64,000 bases of DNA from Pachyseris speciosa (GCA_016490735.1 JAEMWC010000131.1:785001-849000); one strand, 5' to 3'. Numbered from the stretch's first letter, positions 33,801-44,528 are shown. A program made the numbers and translations. Notes: generated by a model not told the origin, from the sequence alone.

Positions 33801-36066
33801 TTATTATTATCTTATTCTAAACAAGGAAGAGTCAGTGGCCATTAATTAGACAATAGAGCGTTCCGGGGTGGCTGCAAGTGTTTCTTTTCATCAAGTTAAA
33901 TTTAGAATTTTTACATGGCGCTCATGTAAAGCAGGTTTTTATCTTGTCGTTTAATATTATAGTTACTTATTGATATATTTAGAGTAATTCTAGAATAATG
34001 TAGTTCTAGTTGTTGTATAATAAATTTTATTTGTAATAATTCTGGTAAATAATTAGGTTTTTATAGTACTGTTGTGACTGATGAGTTTACCATGTCTAAA
34101 TAAAGTTATCCTATCCTATCCTATCCTAATAGAGTAGCTAGGAAGTGATGTGTTGAGCATAAGTCAGGTGTTATAAAAGCCCCTGTGGCAGGGGGGGGGG
34201 GTACTCCCTTATATGGGCTATATAGGTATGAGCAGCCCCAAACGGTTTGGTTTTTTAGCTGTTTTGGTCTGAAATAGCGTATGGTATAGTCTCGATTGGG
34301 TGTGTTTTTTTTAGAAGAAGCTACTTCTTCATCATTAGGCAATAAGACCATCAAGAAAAGCCCTTCTCAAATTATGTTTATGTCAACCATGTACATGAAA
34401 TAGGTCTGAAATAGGGTATTGAATTTTTGGTCAGGTCTGAAATAGGGTAAGGGTTTCAGGAAGTGGGCTGCACACCCCCACCAAATTTTCCTGGGAGTAC
34501 CCCCTCCCCCCTGCCTCCTCCAAAAGATAAAACACTGGACTCAGTTACCATAATTTGATGGGATCAATCCTGCTTTGCTGCCCACTTTGGCTTTCCACCA
34601 TGGTCCACCACTCTGCAATAACAAACCATGACTTAAATTAACACATATCCGATACATGTATAATTTAGTCACTAACAGATTTCACAGGCTCATATTTTTG
34701 CAAAGCCATTTAATTAAGTGGTTGCAATTCTTTTAATATCCTTGCAGAAAAATGGTTGTCTTGATGTCTCACAAAGTCTGAAATTTTCTATAATTTTGCT
34801 GCCCCTGAGTTAAGGAATAGGGGATTAACAGATGGTAATCTAACTTCATGCATGGTGCATTTAGGTCACTAACTTCACTTTGTAAATTAGGATCTGTTAT
34901 CAAATGGTACATTACATATCCCCTTTGATACCCATTGTGATGCATTGTCACTGGAGCTAAGCAGTCTTTGGTAGTGAAAATAGCATGTCCAATGTACACA
35001 CCACAGGGATGAAGCAATATCAGTTAATGGATCATTTGTCAACCAGGATCAATAAAATTTGTCTAGTATTAAAAAAAGATGGAAGACTGTTTAGGCACGG
35101 TGCAAACTATCATTTTCACTGCATGATAACATAAACTGACAACAAAATCTGCGGAGTACGTAATGGGGGATTCCTTGGGTTGCTACAACATGAAAATTTC
35201 AGATCAAAGGTGCAGAAAACCTCTACTCTAACAAAAGTGTTGCCTCCTTCCAAAAAGATGTTTAGGGTACAATGAGCAATGAGAACTGGAATGTGACTCA
35301 TGCTCAAAACATTCATAGACGATGGTGTCATGATGATAAAAAATTCCTTCGGTCGATCAAATAATTAAAAAAGTTTTTCGGACAAAGTGCGACTATGCAA
35401 AAATCTTTGCCACTTACATTTTGTATTGGAAGGATATTGATACGTTCTTCAAATGAGCTTTCGATCTAGTGTACGCAATATAAGCATAATTTAATTTTAT
35501 GTAAACGTCTATTGATTTATAGACTGTATAAGCTCACTTTTTAATTACCAAGTCCTCATTTGTACATAATGCCCACCAATCGCTTGATAACCAGTCATGT
35601 GTTTTCTTCACAGGTAGTAAACATTTAACTTAGGCTTATAATTAACCAAGCTTTTTTTAACTTCACCCTGACAACAACAAATTTACAAGCATATCTGCAT
35701 GAAATATACTACAATTACCCTGTCGATAATGTAAAGAATATCGCCTTCTTCGAAGCTTATCTCATCTGGCTGCACAGGGAAAAAATAAAGAACGAAAAAT
35801 GCTCAGTGGTATGCAACAAAAATAAGCCTGGAAAGGAGGAAGTCAGCATTCTGACACTGTGTGACAGTTTCCGATACGCGATCGAAACAAACTGTAGTTT
35901 TGTACCTGTTGCGCTGTATAATTGTACAAAGCTCTGACAACTTGCACATGATCTGGAAATGAAAGAAGAATCTAGAATGAACATTTGAAGGATCTGGGCA
36001 AAATCACTGCATTTTGCACTCACCTGGTCTGGGTATTGGAGGAGGAGGTCTTCGTGGAGCGGACAT
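27685..36066 (-). CDS. OSTF1: osteoclast-stimulating factor 1 homologue, complete, 11 exons
   Basis: Minus-strand exons: 36024-36066, 35906-35952, 35719-35769, 34549-34612, 32049-32102, 29540-29577, 29215-29284, 28759-28808, 28303-28381, 27985-28077 and 27685-27731. All have AG acceptors and GT donors and join in frame to a 211-aa protein (human OSTF1 is 214). Order: proline-rich start MSAPRRPPPPIPRP; SH3 domain (residues ~16-70) with ALYNY, DEISFEEGD, PWW and GLIPSNY; then NPLHEAAKRGNMGFLNECL; three to four ankyrin repeats (~74-195) with SGSTPLHWAAQGGH and LGDTPLHSASWKSHPDIVEL; and an acidic tail EEEDSD, as in vertebrates. OSTF1 is a cytosolic adaptor binding proline-rich partners through its SH3 and others through the ankyrins. 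It shares a 191-bp head-to-head intergenic region with LINS1. Introns hold a SINE, TIR elements and a 411-bp palindrome. Confidence 0.97.
30353..30395 (-). ncRNA. hammerhead ribozyme, minus-strand arm
   Basis: Exact inverse copy of the ribozyme at 30657-30699, with CTGAAGA, a GTGA-GCAA-TCAC stem II, GAAA, a 3-bp stem III with loop GGCT, and a 5-bp stem I (ATCCC with GGGAT). A transcript running through either strand of this intron would contain one such motif. Confidence 0.8.
30657..30699 (+). ncRNA. hammerhead ribozyme, plus-strand arm
   Basis: The core CTGAAGA is at 30662-30668 (position 7 may be any base). Stem II GTGA/TCAC is capped by a GCAA tetraloop; GAAA is at 30681-30684; stem III ACA/TGT has loop GGCT; A at 30694 precedes the predicted cleavage. 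Stem I is AUCCC (30657-30661) with GGGAU (30695-30699). The minimal stem III is typical of the hammerheads described in Penelope-like elements. OSTF1 is transcribed on the minus strand, so its pre-mRNA would carry the other arm's ribozyme. Confidence 0.8.
31466..31943 (-). mobile_element. ~480-bp tRNA-headed SINE
   Basis: Read on the minus strand, it begins CCGACCAGTTAGCTTAGTGC with an A-box-like TAGCTTAGTGCTAGAGC. A B-box-like GGTGGGTTCTAACCCC follows about 30 bases later. The body contains GGGACGTTAAAGAACCCACA, and the 3' end is a short (AAGT)n tail (31476-31490). The body motif recurs at 56280-56330. It sits in OSTF1 intron 5, in the same orientation as the gene. Confidence 0.7.
32425..33638. 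mobile_element. 1.2-kb TIR element with C/G-run ends
   Basis: The left end TGTGCAGTTCCAGAAAATAT then a C-run and ACGGATGG faces its inverse at the right end (CCATCCGTGGGGGG then TATTTTCTGGAACCACACA). Subterminal GGAAATTCC(A/T)(A)GGGGG words occur at both ends. The end design matches the element at 10240-11982. The interior holds a 70-codon frame starting at 32573 with no recognisable domain. It is inserted in OSTF1 intron 4. Confidence 0.7.
33650..33803 (+). mobile_element. LINE/SINE 3'-end fragment with ATT tail
   Basis: The stretch GTAAAGTGCTATTGGATAGC then GTGCTATATAAATAAAGTAG followed by ATTATTATTATC resembles the 3' end of CR1/L2 elements and their SINE partners, ending in a short microsatellite tail. 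No coding part is present. Confidence 0.6.
33830..34130 (+). mobile_element. LINE 3'-UTR fragment with (ATCCT)n tail
   Basis: AT-rich non-coding sequence ends in CATGTCTAAATAAAGTTATC and then (CTATC)n at 34108-34127. This has the same form as the LINE ends at 22200 and 42900: AAATAAAGT followed by a short tandem tail. It is a 5'-truncated fragment lying in OSTF1 intron 4. Confidence 0.55.
34187..34515. mobile_element. G-tract MITE, copy 1
   Basis: The ends are inverse: GGCAGGGG then a G-run and GTACTCCC on the left, GGGAGTACCCCCTCCCCCCT then GCC on the right. The interior has several GGTCTGAAATAGGGTA repeats and GAAGAAGCTACTTCTTCATC, shared with the other four copies. This copy's target duplication is not visible. 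It ends only 33 bp before the donor end of OSTF1 exon 4 (34549). Confidence 0.85.
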
Positions 36067-36257
36067 CGTGAATTGAAAGCTATTTTCGTGCTGCCGACGC
36101 GCTGTGCATCGCTGCGCATGAGTCAGAATGAGCCAGCAAGGAGAGTGCGGCTTTCTCAAATAACGTCATCTACTTCATGTATTACCACATGTAATTTGCA
36201 GGCCATCATGGCGGCAAAGACAATAGAAGTGCTCTCGTGAGGCTGATTTTTGCAGTC
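36067..36257. promoter_or_regulatory. bidirectional promoter between OSTF1 and LINS1
   Basis: 191 bp separate the two divergent start codons. At 36202-36215 it holds GCCATCATGGCGGC, containing both GCCAT and ATGGCGGC. This resembles a YY1 site, common near the starts of housekeeping genes and divergent pairs. A TGACTCA-like site (AP-1 type) lies at the minus-strand reading of 36119-36125. No TATA box is seen. A short upstream ATG (36208) opens a frame that stops after about 10 codons and could act as an upstream ORF for LINS1. The promoter role is inferred from position. Confidence 0.6.
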
Positions 36258-39200
36258 ATGGAGAAACTAGAAGAACTGTATTATATAACATTTAACAACA
36301 ACTGCTTTGAAGATGTTTACAAAAGAGGAGTTTGCCACATTCAGGGAAGTCTGAACTTTCATTATCAGGAAAACAACGACCATGATTCTCTTTTGGTGGC
36401 ATTAACTGTAGTTCAGAAACTTTATCAAAACCTTGCAACGGCTCGATGCCAATACTTAAGGGTTATTACAGATGACCTTGTCGCCAAGAACTATTTAATG
36501 GACAGTTTATTGAAATGCTTGGGACATAAAAACCAGCACGTGGTGTTCTCTGCTACTAAAGCCATTGTGCTAGTTTTTCAGATGCTTCCCAAGCGCCTCA
36601 TTAGCCCAGACTGGATTAAGATGCTCTTTAATTTCAATTGTCCTGGAGAGGAAACTGATTATCCTTGGAGAAAGCTTTACACTATGGAAATATTGAGAAA
36701 AGTTGTTAAAAACTCAAGAGTCAGTCAGAAGAGAAAAGACGAAAACGCCCAACTACATCAAAGGATTGGAGCTTGTCACTGCAAACATGAGACAAATTCA
36801 GTGGATCACACAGCTCCAAGCAATAATTTGGCTGAGCTGTTTTTGGAGGATTTCAACCTAAATCATATTTTGTTTCATTACATTCCTTTTGTTGTCAGAC
36901 CAAATGGGATATACTCTTTCATGAAATCATGTCAACATGTTGGTATTGCTGAAGATTTTGTTGTGTTCCAGGCAGGTCTGAAATTGGGAGAAGCAATTCA
37001 CAATCAAGAGAACGTGAAGCAAGATGCCATTTTTGGGAACAAGGAAAGTAATCTGGTAGCATTTCTACGCTGTGTCACAGAGCTTGTTAAGTATCTACAA
37101 GACAACAAAACACCTCAAGAAGACACTGATGCAGGAACATTTATTCAAAATGAAAATAGTTTGTTTAGCCCCATGGAAACAAATTCAACAGAAAGCACTG
37201 GAGGAGTGATGGCAGGCTGTTGTAATATTTCACCCAGCAGAGAGGAAACTCATTTCCAAGTCCAAAATGAGGCAATAGTGGCAATGCGAATGAGAAGTGA
37301 CATGATCAATCAGGTTTCCACAGTCTTGCCAACCTTAGTTGAATACCTTCATTCTCCAAGACTTCCACCACTGATTTTCAAGAGGATCCTTGAAGTTCTG
37401 AATCAACTATTGTTTGCACCAAGCCATTGTTTGTTTGGTCAGAAATCTGAGAGAACAAAACTTGAGAAGTTAACAAGAATCTCCTCAGTTTCTTTTCTGG
37501 ACGTGTTTGAATGTTGCCTTCATGATAAAGTGCCAAAATGTTCTGGATCCATTGGATTTTGCGGAGCAGAAATGAAACAATTCTCAGGCTTGACAGATGG
37601 TAGACATAATGATGTCATTGCATGGCGGACAGTTTCTCTTATTCTTTTCAAGTCATGTTTTGTTGTGTTGAAGTCAGTCTCAATGAAAGAAGGTATGGTA
37701 AAGTTGAACTGCTCTGCTTTTTTAAATGATTAATACCAGCGGAATCACTATCAAGTGACCAGACACCCCTTCTCTCTTTTTGGATTAGACCCAATTGTCT
37801 AATTTTTGTGGATTCTGCTCTAGGGAGGAAAGTTAGGCAAGATAATTATTATTCTATTGCATAATTTTGCACAATAATAATGGCCTCAAATTACATCAAA
37901 TTGCATATTAATTTACTTATCATTGCTTCTTTAAAAATGCCACAATTTGAACAAATTTAATAAAAACTTACCTAATAGAAGGATCTGTTGCTTCTCTTTA
38001 CTTTTGTACAGTCATGTATATTGAATTAAATTTTGCTGAAGAACTTGAAAAAAAAATAACATCTATCACAAACAGGGTGCAGGTGTTTCTGAAATACTTC
38101 AGATGGACATATGGTTAAATTACATGTAATTGTCAAACATACTTTTTATTAGGTTAAATTTAAATCAGGCTCCCCTGATCCCATTTATTGGTTCCTTTCT
38201 AGTAAGCACTTCCTTCTTGATGGAAGAAAATAATTCCAGAGCTGTTCTGTAACTCATACAAATACTTTTCCAGGTTCATCATTTTTCCAGAGGTTATCCC
38301 TTTCCTGCATTACCCAGTGGTGTAATCACATTCTTTCCCTTGACTGTGATGTACTTACCAACAACAAGACCATCAAGCAACATTCTGAACAGAATGACTT
38401 TCACTCCCAGCTAGTTGCGCTATTTGTTGATCAAGATGATGATCTTGTGGAAGTTTTGTTGTTACTCCTGTTGCTTCATCAAGAAATTGAAAGGTAGCTT
38501 TTCTTTGTTCAACTTGTGTTCTTTAGTTTCCTTAGACAAGAGCTTTATGATGGCAATGGTGACATGGTTATGGTGATGGTGACATGGCAGTGGGGATAGT
38601 GATGGCGATGGCTATGGTGACATGGTGATGGTGACGGTGATTTTGATGGCAATGACGGAGGTGACAGTGATGGTGATGGCAATGGCGATCGGCGGTGTTG
38701 CTGATGATGGCGATGGCGATGGTGTTTGTGATTGGTGATCGGTGATGGTGATGGCGGTGTTGCTGGTGATGGCGATGGCGATGGTGTTGGTGATCGGTGA
38801 TGGTGATGATCCAGTCTGTTTCGTTTTTATTTGTGTTCTTTAATTATTGAAAGAATAACTGTGGATTTTATGGCTTAAAGGGGCACTATCATGCAATTTG
38901 AATAAACCCAATGATGTATTTGCAACCATAAAAACTTTAAAAAAAAGTTGTAGTTTTCTTACGTACTTCTTGTTTTGTGCAATGAAACTAATAATTTGGA
39001 GATCCATCTGAAACCTTTGTGTTATGGTCATGTATGACGTGGAGAAAATGGATTGCAACTTGAAAAAGTTAGCCTAACTTTTTCAAGTTTTGTCACTGTC
39101 TTGGAAAAATCGCCATAAAATAATATTCGTTTCTTTTCCTTCCAAGAAAACATTTGAAAATATCTACCTTTTTGTGTTAAGTAGTCCCCTTTTGTGTAAC

Positions 39201-40183
39201 AGAAAAAGCTCTTCCTCACAATTTCAACAAACTTATAGCAAGAATTGCGGTGACAGTACCCCTTTCAACCAACTGTGGATTTTCCTTTCAGGTCTGTTCC
39301 ATGCAGTGAAATTTCTAAAACTGTTTTACAGCAATTGAACCCCCATTTGCTGTTTGAAGCATTTGTGCATTCCATTGAGTTTGACCACTCTGTTCTGCTT
39401 GACCTCCTCATTTCATCAGAGACTCGATTTCTTGAATACGTTTTAAAATATCTTCACTTGGTTGTTGATGACTGGAAGTCGTTCAGTCACAGTGTGTGGA
39501 ATTCTGAGGGGAAACTCTCCTTCAAGAAAGTTGAAGAAAATACTGGGATTGACTTGAGCGACGAAGTCGAGATGTATCCAGATTCAGTTTTCTGTGGAAA
39601 ATCTTCGGTGGTGCGTGACCAAAGCAAAAGTTTTCACCACGAATTTAACGCCACAGAAGGTTTGGTTCTCAAAAAGGTTAAAAAACAAGATAAAGAGCAC
39701 GAAGATGTTTTAAAACATAGAGAACTTGACGATAGTGAAACTTTGTCGTCACGCATTGTTTACAAAGGCGGCTATTATGAGCAGCTGTCGGAATCAACGT
39801 GCTTAAAGCCCGAATACCTATGCGGTGCGAGACGTTTGCCTGAAACTACGCTTAGCTCGGAACAAGATCATCTGCCTGAGTGTAAATCTCTGGGAAATGC
39901 AGCCCAGGAAAGCCAAATGAGTGGCTTGAGAAACATTGTTGCAGCTTACTCCTCAAGCGATGGATCGGACTTGGAAACTGAAGACGACGTCGAGAATGGC
40001 TTCGGTTGTGAGAGCGATACTTGGACTGTTTTGGCGTCTGAGAATTTAGACAAGATCATGTCCATGTTAATCAGGCTGAGAATGTCGTTGGCGAGATTGT
40101 CACGTAGCGGCAATTTTCCGTATTCATCTGCTCCTTTATTAACACTTATGGAGAGAGTGGAGAAATATTACGATGGTTGTTGA
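36258..40183 (+). CDS. LINS1: Lines homologue 1, complete, three exons
   Basis: Exons 36258-37692, 38274-38493 and 39292-40183 join in frame (phases 1 and 2) to an 848-aa protein. The start MEKLEELYY resembles the LEELYKK start of vertebrate LINS1. Exon 1 is helical and repeat-like (for example LDSLLKCLGHKNQHVVFSAT-type segments around residues 80-120). Exon 2 has WCNHILSL and LVALFVDQDDDLVEVL. Exon 3 has FDHSVLLDLLISSETRFLEY (about 582-601), the Lines C-terminal signature, then an acidic AYSSSDGSDLETEDD and a final helical domain with LRMSLARLSRSGNFPYSSAP. Lines proteins act in segment and tissue patterning in flies; the molecular function is unclear. A polyadenylation signal AATAAA lies at 40236. 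Intron 2 contains a GATGGTGATGGC-type repeat. Confidence 0.95.
38550..38812 (+). repeat. GATGGTGATGGC-type tandem repeat in LINS1 intron 2
   Basis: Irregular 6-, 12- and longer-unit repeats of GGTGAT, GGCGAT and GGTGTT run through this stretch, including two copies of a ~60-bp block with GGCGGTGTTGCTG at about 38691 and 38752. It lies between LINS1 exons 2 and 3. The reading is interrupted, so it is not part of the protein. Confidence 0.85.
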
Positions 40184-40235
40184 ACGAAAACAGGGCAGAC
40201 GAGCTTTGCTTGTAAAGTAAACTGCCACAATTGTG

Positions 40236-40241
40236 AATAAA
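40236..40241 (+). terminator. polyadenylation signal of LINS1
   Basis: A canonical AATAAA lies 53 bases after the LINS1 stop codon, implying a very short 3' untranslated region. No other hexamer lies closer. Confidence 0.65.
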
Positions 40242-40539
40242 ATAATCAGTTCTTATTAGGTGTCTAACAAGTGCGATTGGCTTTTTAATGCACTCTTTAT
40301 CTTTGATACCTGAAAAGAATTACCACCAGTTCCTTTAACTTCAAAACCAGAGTCTGGCACAAAGCGTTGAGCTTGGCCAAAACAGTTGTTTAACTTGAAA
40401 ACGGTTTCCAGTTCGGGTCAGGATATCAAAATCAAATTTATATGGCACTGAACAATCACGACTGACGAACATTCCAAAGAAACAGTTAGAGCACTAGTAC
40501 GAGCTTGAACCAAATACGTGTTAGTGCCGCCAAGAGCGG

Positions 40540-40925
40540 AAAAATGCGTGCTATCAGGCGCCAGACTGTACCCTGGGTACCAGAGGGGTTTTTGTTTTTG
40601 CGAAAAAAGTCCTCTGGCACCCAGGGTACCATGATTGGTTTTTGTTTTGCTTCTCATTGGTTAAGAAAGTGACGCAAATTTTGTCAACTAATGACAGAGG
40701 GTAGTAGACCAGATTTCAAGCGAGTGTCGTAAAACCAGAGCCCAAGCAATTACTCTGACCAATAAACAACAGACGCAAACAGCGCAACGAACCAATCGGA
40801 ACACGAAGCAATAACATGCAACCGGCGCAAAGCGCCGGAAAATGCGCGCGTTCAAATCGCTATTGGTTTTGGTCTTGCTTCTCATTGGTCGAGGAAGTGG
40901 CGCGAGTTTTGCCAGCCATTCACAG
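40540..40925. repeat. dispersed GCGCCGG / CCAATGAGAAGC repeat, minus copy
   Basis: This contains CTTCTCATTGGT and CCGGCGCAAAGCGCCGGAAA, the inverse of words at 53810-54060, so the two regions share a dispersed repeat family. Within it, 40570-40632 is a small inverted repeat (CCTGGGTACCAGAGG with CCTCTGGCACCCAGG). No coding. Confidence 0.5.
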
Positions 40926-41719
40926 AAAACGCGAAACTAAAGCAAACAAGAATTACCATAGGTACTCAATATTTGAAACCGCTCTAAACTGAAACGAAGG
41001 AAAACGCAAATTACTTTCAGCATTAAAGCATCATATTATCTGATATTATGGCCGGCTCACCAATATCTCGTTGGAAAAGGAAGGGTATTAAAGAAAAAGG
41101 TAAGAGCCCTTGAAAAATAATGAAATCATTTATGGCCAGGCCTATTTTGCGTTTTGCGGTAAAATTGTAGTTATCTTTTGTAGACTGTACATGACTGTAT
41201 GATATTGTACATGACTGTATGATGTTTCTCCACTGTGCAGGCGAGGATCGTTGTGCTCAGAAAAATGGGGAAAGATTCTGACGAAAAATTACTAGAAGGG
41301 AGTGCCGATGAAGTCATTACGATTTGTTACAAAACTGACAAAAGGAATTCTACTGTCAGCGTAAATCCGGTAAATGTCAGACGCGCGCCTTTCTGAGGCA
41401 CAGAAGTAATGCCGCACTGCTGAATTTGTTGCAATTCACAAGCCGCTGTGCTCCACTCCAGCACGAAACATTCAGAGAGGGCTACTGACACCTTTCTTGA
41501 AATAAATACAATCAGCACAAAAAAGGTTGGACAGCTTTTAATAGCTCGTATGAAAAGTACATTTAGCCAACTGTAATGTACAGTACTAATGCAGAGTTCT
41601 TATATCAGTGCGCCTTCTTAGACATAAAATTCTAGAACAGCAAGTGAAAAATCAATACTGATTTTATCACTTTATTACCGTACCGTACGCATGTCTGAAA
41701 ACGTTTTGAAAGGTAAACT

Positions 41720-41935
41720 TATCAGCCACCAGTTTATAAGCACTGAGAAAATGGCACAAAAGGAACTCGCATGTCAAGAAGTTTAAACTAATGCAAACAT
41801 CATGTGACGAGTTAAAACTCAGTTTTTGGTCCAGAACAATTAAAGACTGGAACGAGCTGCCGTTAGACGTAATCAGTTGATAAACCAAGCATCGGCACCT
41901 TCAAAACGGCTGCAGACAATCATTTCTCATAAACT
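41720..41935 (+). pseudogene. LINE reverse-transcriptase C-terminal remnant
   Basis: The frame at about 41811-41880 reads ELKLSFWSRTIKDWNELPLD then VIS, the RT-tail signature (FF.RTI..WN.LP) found at the C-terminus of many LINE polyproteins. Directly after, in another frame, SIGTFKTAADNHFS-like sequence is readable. Stops and a frameshift make it dead. Confidence 0.65.
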
Positions 41936-42107
41936 TTATGTATCAATTATTTTTATTTTCAATGCTTGCTTCACGTCCTTGAGATTTTGCATGTTACCAT
42001 ATGTAGATGCAAATGTAGATTTTCATAACAAAAACTGAAACAAGACAAATCTACAAAAATCTACAAAAAGCCGCAAATATTGCTAATTTACTCGCTAATT
42101 TTAGTAT

Positions 42108-42268
42108 GAAGTACATACTAGTTATGCAACGCTTTCGAGTGGTATACCGTGGAGTATCCCACGAGTCACTTGTATTTTCTTGGTATACACACGAGCCTTT
42201 AGGCGAGTGTGTATCGAAAGAAAATACAAGTGACGAGAGAAAGGGTTGCATAACTATTTTATACCATG
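42108..42268. repeat. fold-back element (~160 bp)
   Basis: AGTTATGCAACGCTTTC at about 42119 is mirrored by GAAAGGGTTGCATAACT at 42238-42254. Inside, CACTTGTATTTTCTT and GTATACACAC.CG face their inverses. The result is a long imperfect hairpin, probably a MITE. Confidence 0.6.
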
Positions 42269-42619
42269 CCATAGAAAATACAGTGGCCAGCAAGGCCAGC
42301 ATAATCAATGCGAGACACGCGCAGACTTGAATGGTTTTGAAATGGCGTTTTTAAACTTTTTTCAAAACTTTTATTAATGATAACTCATGACCAAATTACA
42401 AATAATAGAATATTAATGTAAAATAAAGTTTTTATAGTCAAACGGTTGCGAAATTCATACTAATTTTCAAGCGCTAAAAACAATCTCAATGCACGATGGG
42501 AAGGTTGGGTGTGATACCGTTGAATTGCACTGATCGATGGGAAGGTTCGGTGGAATACTGACGAATATAGAACGGCTTTCCTGCTTTCTGATTGGCTCAG
42601 AACTTTCCACTCAAGTGCA

Positions 42620-42957
42620 TGTCGTCTATGGAATAATCTAGGTAACTCGTACAGAAACATAATTTCCCACTCAAATTTCAGGATAACGCTACAGAACAAT
42701 TTTATTAAGGAAAACTCCTCACTAGAGCATTTTATGATCAGTAGGACGTTTTAAGTATAACTATTTGAATTTTTAATAATTAGTAGGAATTTTTATAATT
42801 AGTAGGATTAGTAAGATTTTTTACTTAAATTTTGTATTTATTTATTTATTTATTTATTATTTGTTGAGGGCCATTATGTAAACTACTGGGTTACTGGTAA
42901 TACTGTATTTCATCCTTGGTAAATAAAGTATTTGTTGTTGTTGTAGTTGTTGTTGTA
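42620..42957 (+). mobile_element. LINE 3'-end fragment with (TTG)n tail
   Basis: A short RT tail reading LWNNLGNSYRNIISHSNFRI (42630 on) is followed by non-coding sequence with a (TTTA)n run at 42837-42859. It then reads GAGGGCCATTATGTAAACTA and GTAAATAAAGTATTTG, ending in (TTG)n. The GAGGGCCA...TAAATAAAGT ending parallels the LINE at 20226-22264. Confidence 0.65.
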
Positions 42958-43150
42958 TTTTTTATGGCATGGTATAATGATCACATTCTGGGTCAAAATA
43001 TTCTTGAAATCCCCAGTTTCCTCCCTTTTTACTCATGATTACCTGCTGTTTGCGCTCGTGATAACCAGTAGCCACGCTGCATTAAAAACAAGGAACGATG
43101 TATTAATATGAGGCCTTCTCACTACTGGTTTTGGACAAAACCTTGGACAG

Positions 43151-43249
43151 CAAGGCCGAAACAGCTGTCCATGGCTGCTAATGCTTCGGCTCAATCTTTG
43201 CTTTGGTAGATTTAAGGGGTAATGCCCGATACCATGTGGCCTTAGTGCC
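43151..43249 (+). mobile_element. truncated retrozyme fragment
   Basis: AAGGCCGAAACAGCTGTCCA and about 80 following bases match the 256-bp repeat at 19105-19675 at roughly 97% by eye. The copy starts inside the ribozyme, so the CTGATGA half and the 5' strand of stem I are missing and the hammerhead cannot fold. It is a decayed dispersed copy of the same family. Confidence 0.8.
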
Positions 43250-43670
43250 CTAACAATTGTAGATATACTGCTTCAGCACCAATTATCTTAAGCTCCTTTA
43301 GGGGGAACAGGGATGGGGTCGAGGCTATTTCACACGACTCACTTAAGACTATGCCGGTATATGCCTGCCAACTGGGTCGTGATGTTTGGCTTCCCTAGGA
43401 CGTAGGATTTCTAGATAGTATGTATCATTGCAAAAGTATGCAAGTGTCAAGATATTACCAGCGATTTGAGCGTATCCACGAGCAATATACGGTCTACCCC
43501 TGCGTATACCTTCTTTGAATTATTTACATTTCGGATGTCATAGTTGAATATTTTTCTTAAAATTGTTATTTATATTTAATAGAAGGGGACGTCACTCTTC
43601 TCGTTAAGTACACTCGGCTTGGCTTACTTCAATACTATTCAGTGAATTCAAGGTATTATAAAAGGCTTGT

Positions 43671-44528
43671 ACTACGTGGCTTTGAAGGGACATGCATTTC
43701 TCTCACTTTTTTTTGGAATTGATGCGAGTTAGCTTGCGACTTAGCTTGCGAGTTAGCTTGCTACTAGTCTCAGACCATGTGACACTGCTAGGCCTGGTTA
43801 CCCTCAGAAGCCCAACAGGCTGTGACTAAAAAAGTAGGACGGGGACATGGGACTTGGGACGCGAGGACGCGGGGACGCCGGGACGTGGGACTCAGGGACG
43901 CGGGGAGGTGGGGACGCGAGGACGTGATAAACAAACAACACCCGAATTTTCCGCTGAATTTGCAATTTACAGTTCTCGGTGGTTAAGAGAAAGGTATTAC
44001 ATGATGGAGTTTGTCAGCAGACCAGTAGCCATCGTCCTTGGTCTGCCGGATATGTTTGCTTGCCTATTTTACCGTGAGAGCCCTGGGAACACAATAGCTT
44101 CAGCGCAGGGGGTCTTATACCTCGTGGGCAGCCATGGAGGACTTTCCTGTCCCCGCGTCTCCGAGTCCCCGAGTCCCACGTCCCCGCGTCCCCGTGTCCT
44201 CGCGTCCCAAGTCCCACGTCCCCGTCTCACTTTTAGTCACAGCCGAAACAACATGGAGTACTCCATGTTGTTTCTGAGGGTAACCAGGCCTAGCAGTGTC
44301 ACATGGTCTGAGACTAGTAGCAAGCTAACTCGCAAGCTAAGTCGCAAGCTAACTCGCAAGCTAAGTAGCAAGCTAACTCGCAAGCTAAGTCGCAAGCTAA
44401 CTCGAAAGCTAAGTCGCAAGCTAACTCGCAAGCTAAGTAGCAGCTAACTCGCAAGCTAAGTCGCAAGCTAACTCGCATCAATTCCAAAAAAAAGTGAGAG
44501 AAATGCATGTCCCTTCAAAGCCACCGTT
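43671..44528. mobile_element. 858-bp TIR element with subterminal 12-bp repeats, 8-bp TSD
   Basis: The arms are inverse from GTGGCTTTGAAGGGACATGC inward for about 250 bp: TIR, then 12-bp units (TTGCGAGTTAGC / TTGCGACTTAGC), then a unique block ending in GTGACTAAAA, then GGGACGCG-type repeats, with a unique centre at 43930-44140. The left arm has about three 12-bp units and the right about fourteen, so the array length changed on one side. The 8-bp AGGCTTGT at 43663-43670 and 44529-44536 is a target duplication of hAT length. No transposase. A 197-codon frame through it is only translated repeat. Confidence 0.85.

Noticed and set aside
41049..41280. Two-exon mini-gene starting MAGSPISRWKRKGIKEKG
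   Set aside because: A donor (gtaaga) and an acceptor exist, but the product would be only about 31 aa with no recognisable content.
43854..44447. 197-codon open frame with KLTRKLS repeats
   Set aside because: It is the translation of the 12-bp subterminal repeats of a TIR element; all frames of that repeat stay open by chance.
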